This document shows, one piece after another, positions 53,632 through 63,049 of a DNA stretch of 64,000 bases. The stretch is from Phycisphaeraceae bacterium (GTDB lineage Bacteria; Planctomycetota; Phycisphaerae; Phycisphaerales; UBA1924), in the NCBI GenBank assembly GCA_020639155.1, contig JACKHF010000001.1, positions 1,302,001 to 1,366,000 on the forward strand, written 5' to 3'. The notes beneath the pieces were generated by a model. The model made no database searches. It was not told the DNA's origin and worked only from the letters and a program-made list of their open reading frames with translations. Within the stretch, counting starts at the first letter, position 1, and every line of letters starts with the position of its first letter. The translations under genes were made by a program, and so were the position numbers.

Positions 53632-54069
53632 TTAGTCAACCCTTTGTGCGGCTGATTTGCGAAGATCGTGCATTTTGAGAGCAATAAAGATTAAAAGCCA
53701 TGTTCCAGCGATGAAAACGAGCATGAACATTCCATCCAGGATACTGCGTTTTAGCATCGACTTTGCTTCGGTGGGAACATCTGAAAGCAACATGGATGAC
53801 GGATAGCGCGTCTCTTCGCCACGCTCCAGTTGCTGTTGATGGCGATATAGAGAGTGGACTGCTGCCAACATGAAGGTCATCCACAGCGTCATGATGCAGT
53901 GAAGAAAGAAAAAATGCCAGCGAACGCGTCTTCTCCGCCTGTATGGCTCTGTCAGAACGTGGCCACATTCGGGGCATGTCCCTGTGGTAATAGCAGCAAC
54001 GTCATACCCGCACTGCGGGCACACGTCGGGGTGCGTTCCATCCGGGGCTGATTTCGTGCGGGCATCCAT
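53632..54069 (-). CDS. Zinc-ribbon membrane protein (tandem copy B)
   Basis: 145 residues. DVCPQCGYDVAAITTGTCPE gives the zinc ribbon. A basic stretch RRRRRVRW precedes a helix (LHCIMTLWMTFMLAAVHSLY), then QLERGEETRYPSSM, then a second helix (LVFIAGTWLLIFIALKM). The layout matches copy A, 33 bases downstream, so the two arose by duplication. Their role is unknown; they could be membrane-tethered regulators. Confidence 0.68.
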   Translation of the reverse strand: MDARTKSAPDGTHPDVCPQCGYDVAAITTGTCPECGHVLTEPYRRRRRVRWHFFFLHCIMTLWMTFMLAAVHSLYRHQQQLERGEETRYPSSMLLSDVPTEAKSMLKRSILDGMFMLVFIAGTWLLIFIALKMHDLRKSAAQRVD

Positions 54070-54177
54070 CTGACTCGTGGTATTCTACACCAAAATCACT
54101 GGCTGCTTTCGCACGGGGACGTGACTCACGACGTACCGTCTTTGGACCGATACTGTCAGTGCCACGAGGAGCTGCGC

Positions 54178-55359
54178 ATGACCGAATCCGACCATCCACG
54201 CACAGTCCAGGACCTTGCCAGCGCGATCGAGTCGTTCGCGCCGTTGTCGCTCGCAGCGGACTGGGACAATGTCGGTGTGATCATCGGGTCAGCACGCCGT
54301 GCGCTCGATGGCCCTGTGCTTATGACGATTGATCTGACCGAGCGCGTGCTCGCTGAAGCTGTCAAAGCGCGTGCATCGTGCATCATCGCGTACCACCCGC
54401 CGATCTTCCACGCGACCAAACGCCTGACCGACGAAGAACCACGCCAGCGAATTGTGCTCCGTGCAATTCAGGCGGGGCTCACCGTGTACTCGCCGCACTC
54501 GGCGCTCGATGCTGCGCCAGGCGGCATGACGGACTGGCTGTGCGAGGGTGTATCTGGATCGGATGAGCAGGGCAGAATCATGGGGGATGTGCGCGCGCTC
54601 GAGCCGTACGGCGAAGCGCCGGAAACCCAGCAGGTGAAAGTTATCACATTTGTGCCGCAGAGCGAAGCGGATCAGGTGCGTGCAGCGCTCGCATCAGCTG
54701 GTGCTGGCATCATTGGAAAGTACACGGTGTGCAGCTTCAACACGACCGGCATGGGCACGTTCCTCGCGGGCGATGGTGCGAACCCGACCGTCGGCGAGGT
54801 CGGAAATCTTGAGACAGTGCCCGAAGTAAAGATCGAGATGGTCTGTTCGCGCGCTGCGCTCCCGGTCGCGCTCGAGATCCTGCGCCAGTTCCATCCGTAC
54901 GAGGAGCCGCCGATCGACATTGTTGAGTTGCTCCCGCGTCCCACGCGCTCGACGGGGCATGGCCGGCGTATCACGCTCGATCAGCCGGCAACACTTGCAG
55001 AAGTTGCGGTGCGTTTGAAGCGGTTTCTCGGTGTATCCATGGTGAAGGTCGCGTGCGCGAACCCGGATGATCGCGAGGGTACGAAAACGCGGGTCAATCG
55101 CATCGGTGTGTGCCCAGGCGCAGGCGCTGATCTTGTTGGCGATGCGCTCCGCGAGAAGTGCGAGCTGTTTGTAACGGGCGAGATGCGATACCACGAGGTG
55201 ATCGACTGTCTGAACAAGGGGATGAGCGTGATGCTCGCGGGCCACACGAATACCGAGCGCGGGTATCTTGTGCGTCTCGCAGACAGACTCGCAGCGATGC
55301 TGCCGGATGTGCCGTTTCGTGTGGCAAAGTCAGACATCACGCCGGTTGTACCGCACTGA
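54178..55359 (+). CDS. Nif3/YbgI-like dinuclear metal protein
   Basis: About 393 residues, chosen to start where GAGGAG lies six bases before ATG. The Nif3 core has SLAADWDNVGVIIG, ASCIIAYHPPIFHATKRLT with the HPP metal ligand, AGLTVYSPHSALDAAPGGM (His) and, near the end, LFVTGEMRYHEVI and AGHTNTERGYL. A middle insert of about 100 residues, VKVITFVPQSEADQVRAAL to EEPPIDIVEL, is the PII-like domain found in the longer, about 370-residue class. It is sometimes annotated as a GTP cyclohydrolase I type 2; its real reaction is unsettled. Confidence 0.88.
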   Translation: MTESDHPRTVQDLASAIESFAPLSLAADWDNVGVIIGSARRALDGPVLMTIDLTERVLAEAVKARASCIIAYHPPIFHATKRLTDEEPRQRIVLRAIQAGLTVYSPHSALDAAPGGMTDWLCEGVSGSDEQGRIMGDVRALEPYGEAPETQQVKVITFVPQSEADQVRAALASAGAGIIGKYTVCSFNTTGMGTFLAGDGANPTVGEVGNLETVPEVKIEMVCSRAALPVALEILRQFHPYEEPPIDIVELLPRPTRSTGHGRRITLDQPATLAEVAVRLKRFLGVSMVKVACANPDDREGTKTRVNRIGVCPGAGADLVGDALREKCELFVTGEMRYHEVIDCLNKGMSVMLAGHTNTERGYLVRLADRLAAMLPDVPFRVAKSDITPVVPH

Positions 55360-55435
55360 TCTAGCACAATGTTATCACTGAAACATAAAGCCCGGAGACT
55401 GCAGTTCCTGGATGTTATTACGTGTCACACACGGC

Positions 55436-57127
55436 TTATCGAAACCCGTGGAACCCATATGCTTTGAACGGTGTTCTGCCCTTCTTGTGCTCGCCCTTGA
55501 ACTGCTCGATGGGAACAACAATCTCGAACGCGTACTCGTACTGTTCCTGTGTTTCGGGCGAGCCGCCGAGGACGATCGCGGGCCTGCCGAGCAGTCGCTC
55601 GATGACGTCGGGATTGTCGAGGTTTGTCTCGTCCCACAGGTCGTACTGCGTTCGTCTGCCCGCCATCTTGCTTGAGGCGCAGTACACGGTCGGCTGGCTG
55701 GGCAGATAAAACGCCATCTGGCTCGCGCGCCCGTAGTGCTGCGCAAGGAAGAACGGCTCCTGCCCGGTCTCTGTCCGTAGTTCATCGAGCGCCTGCTGCA
55801 CTTCTTTCGCGTAGACATCCGCGTTCATGGCGCGTCCCAGTGGGATCCACGCCATGCCAGGAAGCTTTGCAATCAGATCAAGCCTCAGCATGCCGATGCC
55901 CGAGACGATGCCGACAACGATCGTGATTGCATAGGCAGCGTGCCTGTGGAACTCCGGCTTCCATTGCTTCATGCGCCCGTGAGATGATGCATTCGCACTG
56001 ATTCGCTGCGCAAGCTTCCTCTTCGCATCGGCAACACCCCATGCGCCGATCGCGATCAGGCTGATCCACCCTGCGATCGGCCAGTTGCCTTCAGCACGCG
56101 TCACGAATGTCACACCAAGGTACAGCACAAACACGGGCAAGCCTGCGAGCAGCAGGAACCAGCATCCCGTCTTTGCGAGCGTGTCTGAGAGCAGATTCCT
56201 TCTGCGCAGGAATGTGAACGCGCCGTAGACTGCAACTATAAAAACACCACCGAGCAGCGCCACCTGCATGCCGACGAGTTCGAGCGTCCACATCGGTGAG
56301 TAAGCTGTCTTTGGCGCGGATGATCGAGATGTTGTGTGTATGTCACCGCCGAGTGATTCGCCGACCGACCCAAGGTGTCCGAGCAGGTGGCGCAGCGTGT
56401 CCCAGTCATGCTGGGCGTTCCAGATGACCATTGGTGCAAATGAGACGAGAACAACTGTCACGCACGACGCAGCCCATCGCTGCCACGTTGGCGCAAGATC
56501 GAATGTCCTTGTGTTACGATTGCGCTTTCTCAGCAGCGCAAACAGAGCAAAGAGTGCAAGCCCGGGCAGGATCAGCAGCATCGTGTGCTTGATGAGTGTG
56601 CCGAAGCCGATCGCAGCACCAAGTCCGATCCACGACCATCGACCTTTCTCACACAGCGACATCCATGCGAAGAGCAGCGCAAGGGCCCAGCATGCAAGGA
56701 ATGGACCATCGATCGTCATTAGGAGAGCACTTGCCTGAAATGCAGGAGTGAACAGCACAAGCACAGCTGCGATAATGCCCGCGTGTGCGTTCCGTGTAGT
56801 GCGCAGTGCGAGCAGCCCGACTGCAATGACGAGCACGCTCCCAAAGATGGCAGCGGGAGCACGTACGGCGAGTTCTGTTTTTTCCATCCCGAAGAGGTGA
56901 AAGAACTCGGTGGATGCGCGAATAAGCACGGCGATTCCAGGCCCCTTGGAGTAGTAGCTCCAGTCAAGCCTGCGAGACCATTCCCAGTAATGTGCCTCGT
57001 CCTCAATGAGTGTGTACGGGCAGAGAAACGCGAGATAGATCAGACGCGCAAGACATGCGACGACAGCGATCAGCACAATGGTGCGCACAGCACGGGATAT
57101 GGCCTGCGTGTGGTCCACGTCTGTCAT
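55436..57127 (-). CDS. ArnT/PMT-like family 39 glycosyltransferase
   Basis: About 563 residues with about ten membrane helices. The catalytic first loop reads EDEAHYWEWSRRLDWSYYSK, where the Asp-Glu (DE) pair is the base of the GT39/GT83 superfamily. WNAQHDWDTLRHLLGHLG is another family block. It transfers a sugar from a polyprenyl-phosphate donor to lipid A, protein or another lipid. The start ATG 57127 overlaps the LptF-like stop by four bases; the frame continues but lies inside that gene. The GT2 at 61-61.9 kb could make its donor. Confidence 0.82.
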   Translation of the reverse strand: MTDVDHTQAISRAVRTIVLIAVVACLARLIYLAFLCPYTLIEDEAHYWEWSRRLDWSYYSKGPGIAVLIRASTEFFHLFGMEKTELAVRAPAAIFGSVLVIAVGLLALRTTRNAHAGIIAAVLVLFTPAFQASALLMTIDGPFLACWALALLFAWMSLCEKGRWSWIGLGAAIGFGTLIKHTMLLILPGLALFALFALLRKRNRNTRTFDLAPTWQRWAASCVTVVLVSFAPMVIWNAQHDWDTLRHLLGHLGSVGESLGGDIHTTSRSSAPKTAYSPMWTLELVGMQVALLGGVFIVAVYGAFTFLRRRNLLSDTLAKTGCWFLLLAGLPVFVLYLGVTFVTRAEGNWPIAGWISLIAIGAWGVADAKRKLAQRISANASSHGRMKQWKPEFHRHAAYAITIVVGIVSGIGMLRLDLIAKLPGMAWIPLGRAMNADVYAKEVQQALDELRTETGQEPFFLAQHYGRASQMAFYLPSQPTVYCASSKMAGRRTQYDLWDETNLDNPDVIERLLGRPAIVLGGSPETQEQYEYAFEIVVPIEQFKGEHKKGRTPFKAYGFHGFR

Positions 57128-58854
57128 TGGGCTCGCACGGTCAGAAGTGAGCCGATGGTGTATGCGAGCAATCCCGCAACACCGCCCCACAGAAGAAGGA
57201 GTCCAGCCGTACCGGTCTGGTGTGTCATCTGTTGTCCAGCGCTGATGGTGACCACCGCGATGACCGCTGGGAAGAAACTCCACAGGTACACAACGAGCGG
57301 GAGTTTCTCTTTTAGTCGCAGGGCTAGTGCTGCGCCTGCGAGCACCATCACGAGACATGCGGCCGCATACGCAATGCGTTCGTGCTGCTTGGAGAAGATC
57401 TCACGATTCAGATCTGTGATACGGCGTTTCAGTTCCTTGGTCGGCGGGATCAGGAATGAGTCCGGTGGATCAGCATTGATGCGGGGATCTGCCTTTGCGA
57501 TAAGCTCGAAAGCAGTACTGTCAAGAAGTCCGGGGACAGGATCCTCCTTCGGACGCAATCCATCGATGACGAGCTGCAGCATGCGTGCGCCGGGCAGGCC
57601 TGCGTCCTCGGTCACCTGATAATCGTCAAGACCCAGCTTGAGTGTCATGTTCCGCTGGTTGACATCCGCGTTGCCAAAGTCGGCCTCCAACCATGCGTTC
57701 TTTGTGAGCATTTTGATTGGGGACTCATCGCCATCGACGCGCTCGATGCCGATCTCCGATTCGCCTCGAGGTGGAATGATGCGGTAGCGCATATGCTCCT
57801 GATCCCACTGGATGCGCTGTGCATGAATTGTGACCGTCGTTGTCTGTGATCGAAATCCTTCAGACGAGGCCTTGAGCACTGCCTGCCCGGTCTTTTTCAG
57901 ATCGTCGGCAATTTGCATCTCAACTTCACGCCAGCCGAGGTGGTACGCGAGATCGCGTGACCGCTGGCGGATGAAGTTCATCTTGTCGGGTTGATCGCGG
58001 AGATGGTTTAACTCGGTATATGTCAGGAACTTCGGATCGTCCGTGCTCGCGACGGGGATGAACTCGACAACACGGTCCAGCTGCGCCGGCTTCAGCCCGA
58101 AGAAGTTATCCCGGTACACCATCGCGTCATCAAGCGAGAACGCAACAACTGATCCCTGCCTGCCGGAACTGTCCTCCTGGTCGGTGTCGATCTCAACAAC
58201 CGCAGCACGCGCGGAAACATCGGTGCGCACATTGCCCTCGGAGTTGAGCACAAGTGCAACAACACCGAAGAGTTGCAGCCTCACATCAGGATCATCTTCG
58301 CCGCTCCCAGTTGGGAGCCTGCGCACCTGATCTGCATACAGCCGCAGCTTGCCGAACTCAATGCCTTCACCCTGCTCGACCGCGTTCTGGATGACCGATG
58401 CGACCTGCGACTGTGCCATGCGTTCCATCGTCAGCAGAAACCGAGGGATGATGGACTGGATGAGCACAGTCAGCACGATCATGAGCGCAGCACCGGTGAC
58501 AAGCGCAGGCACAAGTATCATGCGCCGGCTCATTCCTCCGGCATAACACGCCAGCACTTCGTTGTCCTGACTCATGCGGTAGTAGACCATCGTCGCGGCA
58601 AACCCAGCAGCAAACGGGAGCGCGTATTGCAGCATGGGCACCGATGCCAGCAGCATGAACTTCACAGTGTCAACCGGACCGAGTTTACCATCGGCAAAGA
58701 ACTTGGCTGTGATAGCAAACGCCACAATGGCGACCAGCACCAGCGACGTGATGAGCGTGGCCCGTCCGAGTTCGATAAACAGTTGCCGCCACAGCGTCCA
58801 CGGGATACGCCAGCCGGATCTTGGCTTGGATTGCAAGGTTGCGCTCGAAGTCAT
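57124..58854 (-). CDS. LptF/LptG-family permease (YjgP/YjgQ)
   Basis: 576 residues. Helices at about 25-50 (ELGRATLITSLVLVAIVAFA) and 65-85, then MSQDNEVLACYAGGMSRRMI, the family coupling motif with EVLA. A large periplasmic jelly-roll fills the middle (AVVEIDTDQE, GSVVAFSLDDAMVYRDNFFG). Three further helices close it (IAYAAACLVMVLAGAALALRL). LptF and LptG form the inner-membrane LPS export transporter with LptB. One copy is visible here; I cannot tell F from G. It is translationally coupled to the GT39 gene, so both may serve LPS. Confidence 0.82.
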   Translation of the reverse strand: MTSSATLQSKPRSGWRIPWTLWRQLFIELGRATLITSLVLVAIVAFAITAKFFADGKLGPVDTVKFMLLASVPMLQYALPFAAGFAATMVYYRMSQDNEVLACYAGGMSRRMILVPALVTGAALMIVLTVLIQSIIPRFLLTMERMAQSQVASVIQNAVEQGEGIEFGKLRLYADQVRRLPTGSGEDDPDVRLQLFGVVALVLNSEGNVRTDVSARAAVVEIDTDQEDSSGRQGSVVAFSLDDAMVYRDNFFGLKPAQLDRVVEFIPVASTDDPKFLTYTELNHLRDQPDKMNFIRQRSRDLAYHLGWREVEMQIADDLKKTGQAVLKASSEGFRSQTTTVTIHAQRIQWDQEHMRYRIIPPRGESEIGIERVDGDESPIKMLTKNAWLEADFGNADVNQRNMTLKLGLDDYQVTEDAGLPGARMLQLVIDGLRPKEDPVPGLLDSTAFELIAKADPRINADPPDSFLIPPTKELKRRITDLNREIFSKQHERIAYAAACLVMVLAGAALALRLKEKLPLVVYLWSFFPAVIAVVTISAGQQMTHQTGTAGLLLLWGGVAGLLAYTIGSLLTVRAQ

Positions 58855-58998
58855 GGCGTCAGGAGGATATTCGGCCGACCGGCATCATGCGAGATATCCG
58901 GGCTATCACACCCTCCCGACACCCGAACGAACCTGCTATTGGTACAAATAACCAAACATTCACGGGCACAGAGGGGATCCGATCCGTTGATCTGACGA

Positions 58999-59004
58999 TA
59001 TAAT
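58999..59004 (+). promoter_or_regulatory. Perfect -10 element (TATAAT) upstream of ybeY
   Basis: TATAAT on the plus strand in the 246-base divergent region between the LptF/G gene and ybeY, about 97 bases before the ybeY start. No matching TTGACA-like -35 stands 16-18 bases upstream (the sequence there is GATCCG), so strength is doubtful. Confidence 0.35.
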
Positions 59005-59100
59005 CAAGCCGCGCTATGCGCCGTCGGCACCCAACTGTGGGCGAGCCGATGGCGACTCGGAGGATTGTGCAGCCGGACTTCAGGCTGCCCGTTGCGATTG

Positions 59101-59679
59101 ATGGATGAGCCCCCAAGTACAACCGAACCTCCGTCTGAACCGGCCGAACCCCGACCTTCCGGGCGCCACACTGGCGCGGCTGCGAACGCACACAAAGGAA
59201 GCCCATCCGGGGCGGCGATAGAACTCGCCGATCCGCACGGTCTTCTCGACGCTGCTCAGCGCGAAGAACTTTCCAGGATGTGCGCATGCGCTCTTGAGGT
59301 GCTGAACACAACCGGCTCTGTTCGTGCAAAGCTGGTGGCTGATACCGAGATGGCCGCTGCACACGAGCAGTACTCGAATGTCCCCGGCACGACAGACGTC
59401 CTGACCTTCGACATGAGCGAGAACGACAACGGTGCGTGCGATCTTGATGTTGATCTGCTGATCTGTGTTGATGAGGCCTGCAGACAGGTTGCTCAGCGTG
59501 GACATCCCGTGACCCACGAACTCACACTGTACATAGTGCACGGTGTGCTGCACTGTCTTGGGTTTGACGACCACACTGACGAGGATGCGCGTGCGATCCA
59601 CGCAGAAGAGGATCGTGTGCTGTCTGCGATTGGAATTGGTCGCGTGTACTCAGGTGAACGCGAGGGAGCGGGCGCATGA
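59101..59679 (+). CDS. ybeY: YbeY endoribonuclease (rRNA maturation)
   Basis: About 192 residues. The zinc site HGVLHCLGFDDH matches the family HGxLHLxGYDH. TTDVLTFDMS before it is the TDVLSF block. It processes 16S rRNA ends and takes part in ribosome quality control. The N-terminal 45 residues (Pro/Ala/Glu-rich) are an added linker. The start ATG 59101 follows a region without family character. It overlaps the CorC gene by four bases, a pairing (ybeY-ybeX) conserved in many bacteria. Confidence 0.9.
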   Translation: MDEPPSTTEPPSEPAEPRPSGRHTGAAANAHKGSPSGAAIELADPHGLLDAAQREELSRMCACALEVLNTTGSVRAKLVADTEMAAAHEQYSNVPGTTDVLTFDMSENDNGACDLDVDLLICVDEACRQVAQRGHPVTHELTLYIVHGVLHCLGFDDHTDEDARAIHAEEDRVLSAIGIGRVYSGEREGAGA

Positions 59680-61025
59680 CGCTGAACTCCCCGTACACCA
59701 TCTGGCTTGCGATTGTGTGTGTTATTGCCGGTTCTGTGCTGGCGATGCTGCAGTTGTCTGTTCGTGAGGTTGTGCGTTCGACGCTGGAAGCTCGAGCGCA
59801 GGTGCGCAACAAGCCACATAAAACAAAGCTCATCGGAAAGATTCTCGATACCACGGACGAGCACTCAGCCGCGCTGGGTTTGCCGCGCGTGCTGATGAAC
59901 CTGTTTGCGACGATTCTCTTTGTCGGCTGGGTCTGGCACATGCGGGGCGTTGCTGCGCCGGGTTGGACCGAGCTTCTGCTGGGGCTCTTACTCTCGTCGT
60001 TCTTTGTGTGGGTGCTCGGCACGGTGATCCCGATCGCGGTGGCGGAACACGCTGCGGAAGTTGTCGTGTATTCGTTCTCGCCGTTGATCCGTGCGTGCGC
60101 CATCGTGTTCTGGCCGCTCACGCATGTGTCAGCGATCCTCAATGAGATCGTGCGCAGACTCGCGGGCCGTCACGAGGCAGACGAGCAGGAGCTGCGTGAT
60201 GCAGAGGTACTTTCTGTGCTCGAAGACGGCGAGCGTGATGGCGCGTACGACGAGGACGAACGCGACATGATCGAGGCTGTGCTCGAGTTCAAAGCGACCA
60301 CCGTCGAGTCCATCATGACGCCGCGAACCGAGATAGAAGCGATCGAGCTGACCGATGATCTCGGCGAGATCACGCGTATCGCGCGCGAGAAGCACCACTC
60401 ACGCATCCCGGTGTACGAGGGCGATCTCGACCATATCGTGGGCATCTTCTATGTGAAGGATCTGCTGCACTGGCTTGCCGATGCTGGCCCGCTTGGGCGA
60501 CACTCCGGCTCACCTTCGCATCCCTTCGCGCTCAAGGACATCCTGCGTCCCGCGGTGTTCGTGCCGGAAACAAAGACCATCCGTGAACTGCTCGCCGAAC
60601 TGCTCGCGTCTCGCGTGCATATCGCGATGATCGCAGACGAGTATGGCGGCACGTCCGGGCTTGTCACGATCGAGGACATCATCGAGGAGATCTTCGGCGA
60701 GATACAGGACGAGTACGAGGAGCCGGAACCAGACGAGATGTACGTGGATGTTGATCTGTCTCGTGGTGTTGCCGAGATCGACGCGCGCGAGGAGGTCGAC
60801 GATGCCAACGACGAACTCGAGCCGCTCGGCGTCGCGCTCCCCGAGTCGGACGATTACGACACAGTGGGCGGGTTCGTGATGACCACGCTCGGACGCATCC
60901 CCGCGGTGGGAGAGTCCTTCCAGTTCGAGAAGCTGCACATCACGATTATCGAGGCAGAGCCCACCCGCGTCGGGCGCGTCCGTATCGAGCTGAAAGAGCC
61001 GGAGCAAGCAGTTGCAGCGAAATAG
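59676..61025 (+). CDS. CorC/HlyC-type CBS protein (YbeX/CNNM family)
   Basis: 449 residues. The N-terminal 150 residues have four helices of the CNNM/DUF21 type (WLAIVCVIAGSVLAMLQLSV, ELLLGLLLSSFFVWVLGTVI). Two CBS motifs follow: VESIMTPRTEIEAIEL, and DEYGGTSGLVTIEDIIEEIF. The C-terminal CorC_HlyC domain reads YDTVGGFVMTTLGRIPAVGE. Such proteins transport or regulate Mg2+ and other divalent cations. It makes a second Mg2+-related gene in the window besides mgtE. Its start overlaps the ybeY stop. Confidence 0.9.
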   Translation: MTLNSPYTIWLAIVCVIAGSVLAMLQLSVREVVRSTLEARAQVRNKPHKTKLIGKILDTTDEHSAALGLPRVLMNLFATILFVGWVWHMRGVAAPGWTELLLGLLLSSFFVWVLGTVIPIAVAEHAAEVVVYSFSPLIRACAIVFWPLTHVSAILNEIVRRLAGRHEADEQELRDAEVLSVLEDGERDGAYDEDERDMIEAVLEFKATTVESIMTPRTEIEAIELTDDLGEITRIAREKHHSRIPVYEGDLDHIVGIFYVKDLLHWLADAGPLGRHSGSPSHPFALKDILRPAVFVPETKTIRELLAELLASRVHIAMIADEYGGTSGLVTIEDIIEEIFGEIQDEYEEPEPDEMYVDVDLSRGVAEIDAREEVDDANDELEPLGVALPESDDYDTVGGFVMTTLGRIPAVGESFQFEKLHITIIEAEPTRVGRVRIELKEPEQAVAAK

Positions 61026-61034
61026 TGTTTGTGC

Positions 61035-61865
61035 TCACCGAAACATGTTGTACTTCACAATGCACCACATCGCGCGGAACCCGTCGCGCCAGGTGATCTT
61101 CTTGCCCTCTGCGTAGGTTCTGCCCGCGTAGCTCACGGGCACCTCGAAGATGCGTGCGTGGCGTGTCTGGAGCGACTTTGCATCGCGAACAACCTGAGGT
61201 GTATCGGGAAGGTCATCCTGCAGCGCTGTGGGCAGTCGCATGCGAGCGAGCTTTGCGACAAACTCCGGCTCAATGCCAAACCGATTTTCCTGCGTATCAA
61301 GCAGCGTCAACACATCGCGCGAGAACGCCTTGAAGCAGCACTCCACGTCCGTCAGGTTCAGGTTGGTGAGCATGTTCGAGAACGTGGTGATGACACGGTT
61401 GCCCACAGCGTGCCAGTAGTACAGCACGCGGTGTGTGCCGCCGATGAACCGGGACCCGATCACTGCGTCTGCCTTGCCCTGCAGGATCGGCGCGAGGACG
61501 ATCTCGTGCTCTGCGGGGTCGTATTCAAGATCGGCATCCTGCACGATCGCAACATCGGCACCCAGTTCGAGCGCTGCAATGAATCCTGTACGCAGCGCAG
61601 CACCCTTGCCCTGGTTCCGTGTGTGCCGTCTGACGTGCACATCCTTCTGTTCGCCGAGCGTGTCGATGATGTTGCTGGTGCCATCAACTGATGCGTCATC
61701 AACCAGAACAATCATGCGCTGAATACGTGTCCTGATAGCCGGGGCATCTGGATCCGATTGAATCCTCTGCGGCTCGTACGGTGGCAGCACCTCCTGCACA
61801 CGCGCGACAAGCGCTGCGACCGTGTCACGTTCGTTATAGACAGGAATGACAACCGCGAGTTTCAC
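61035..61865 (-). CDS. Family 2 glycosyltransferase, dolichyl-phosphate-mannose/glucose synthase type
   Basis: About 276 residues from a GTG. The GT2 fold is complete: LAVVIPVYNERDTVAALVAR, MIVLVDDASVDGTSNIID, NQGKGAALRTGFIAALELGA, and VQDADLEYDPAEHEIVLAPI (QDAD, the metal-binding DxD). A late block RDGFRAMWCIVKYNMF resembles polyprenyl-phosphate glycosyltransferases of this subgroup. There is no C-terminal membrane pair. It makes polyprenyl-phosphate-linked sugar at the cytoplasmic face, a possible donor for the GT39 enzyme 4 kb away. It converges with corC. Confidence 0.87.
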   Translation of the reverse strand: MKLAVVIPVYNERDTVAALVARVQEVLPPYEPQRIQSDPDAPAIRTRIQRMIVLVDDASVDGTSNIIDTLGEQKDVHVRRHTRNQGKGAALRTGFIAALELGADVAIVQDADLEYDPAEHEIVLAPILQGKADAVIGSRFIGGTHRVLYYWHAVGNRVITTFSNMLTNLNLTDVECCFKAFSRDVLTLLDTQENRFGIEPEFVAKLARMRLPTALQDDLPDTPQVVRDAKSLQTRHARIFEVPVSYAGRTYAEGKKITWRDGFRAMWCIVKYNMFR

Positions 61866-61887
61866 ACGCAAGCGTAGACTCGCTGGA

Positions 61888-62406
61888 CTACGCGGCGCGC
61901 TCGACGACCTCGATTGCTTTCATCACGTCACGACAGATTGGGAAGAGCCGGTCAAGGCGAGTGAGCTTGAAGAGGTATTCGACGTTCGGGTCAGCGTTGA
62001 CAAGCGCGATCTGTCCGCCGACCTGCTGAAGACGTGTCAGAAGCTCGACGAGCACACCAATGCAAGCCGAGTCCATGTACTCGACATTCTGAAGATCGAG
62101 CACGACGTGTGTACAGGTACCGGACGGGCCGCGAAGGTTCTCAAGAAGCTCGGCAACGCACGCGGAAGCTTCCGGTCCGGAAAGTGTTCGTGCTGTGAGT
62201 GTCGCGACAAGTGTCTCGCCGAGTCTGTCGTAGGTTGCGAGCGAGCGTTCCTCTCCGGTGGAAGTATCTGGTGTTGAGACGCTGCTGGAATACATTTCCT
62301 TGAGCGCGCCTGCATCAAACTCGGGCTTTGGAGGCGCAGCGTTCCCGGAATGCGCCTGATGCGCGTCATTATCGTTCTCATGCTTTCGGAAGAGTTTTCC
62401 AAACAT
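61888..62406 (-). CDS. STAS-domain (anti-sigma factor antagonist-like) protein
   Basis: About 172 residues from an ATG with GGGAG about eight bases upstream. The C-terminal 100 residues are STAS: HVVLDLQNVEYMDSACIGVL has the conserved Asp-Ser, the phosphorylation site in SpoIIAA/RsbV. IALVNADPNVEYLFKLTRLD completes it. The N-terminal 60 residues (FGKLFRKHENDNDAHQ) are a His/Asn-rich linker with no known domain. It should relay a signal by partner switching with an anti-sigma kinase, which is not in the window. It lies directly downstream of a small unknown gene. Confidence 0.82.
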   Translation of the reverse strand: MFGKLFRKHENDNDAHQAHSGNAAPPKPEFDAGALKEMYSSSVSTPDTSTGEERSLATYDRLGETLVATLTARTLSGPEASACVAELLENLRGPSGTCTHVVLDLQNVEYMDSACIGVLVELLTRLQQVGGQIALVNADPNVEYLFKLTRLDRLFPICRDVMKAIEVVERAA

Positions 62407-62487
62407 GGTCTTGTCTCCCTGGCAGCCTCGCCTGTCCTCCGATTCGAAGATCGAATTCAAACGGTGTGCAGGCAAGCGTTCCGGGGA

Positions 62488-62712
62488 TCAGTTATTCTGC
62501 GCATCCGGACGAGATGGCGCAATCGGTCTCGGCCGCAAAGGTTGTGCGCGCATCCTGCGTGGATCGGTTGGTGTCGCTGCACTCTGAGCACTGGTGCTGA
62601 CCGGAGGATCCAGACGCTGCCTGCGAACGGAATCAATCGAGCGGTCGAGGCGCGACAGGATCTCCTTGACGTTCCGGAATGCTTTGTTCTCAGTCCGTTC
62701 GTTTACTTCCAT
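62488..62712 (-). CDS. Small hypothetical protein upstream of STAS gene
   Basis: About 74 residues from an ATG with GGAG eight bases upstream; the frame is open to 62859 with another ATG at 62745. A charged helix (NKAFRNVKEILSRLDRSIDS) comes first, then a Pro/Arg/Ser-rich tail. No motif is known. Direction, spacing (about 80 bases) and order suggest it is in an operon with the STAS protein. Confidence 0.45.
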   Translation of the reverse strand: MEVNERTENKAFRNVKEILSRLDRSIDSVRRQRLDPPVSTSAQSAATPTDPRRMRAQPLRPRPIAPSRPDAQNN

Positions 62713-63049
62713 GCTGCGCACTCCATTGCTCGCGTTTGTCAGCATACTGATGCGTTGTGGGTTGGTTCTCGGCTGGTCCTCCAACCTGTCAGTGTCACTT
62801 CGGTTCGTTTTCAGACCGACTTCTGCGAACTTGCAGGATTGCCGGACGTTTTCGTACATGTTTTTTCATTCCCGGGCAGATGTCCGAGAAACGCCGGGCA
62901 CGGCGAGCACAATGCCTCTCTCTCATATGGCCCTGCGGGCACACAATAACATCGGTGCTGCCGTCCCGGCGAGCGTCCGTATACACTCAACGTTTGTCCA
63001 CATGCGATGTGCTTCGTTCCGGCAGTCGCGATGCACACGGAGTCACAGC
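62713..63049. other. Divergent intergenic region before ABC transporter gene
   Basis: About 337 bases between the small gene upstream of the STAS gene and the ABC ATPase. It must hold promoters for both directions. I find no convincing -35/-10 pair, hairpin or repeat. Short open frames here have no coding character. Confidence 0.35.
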
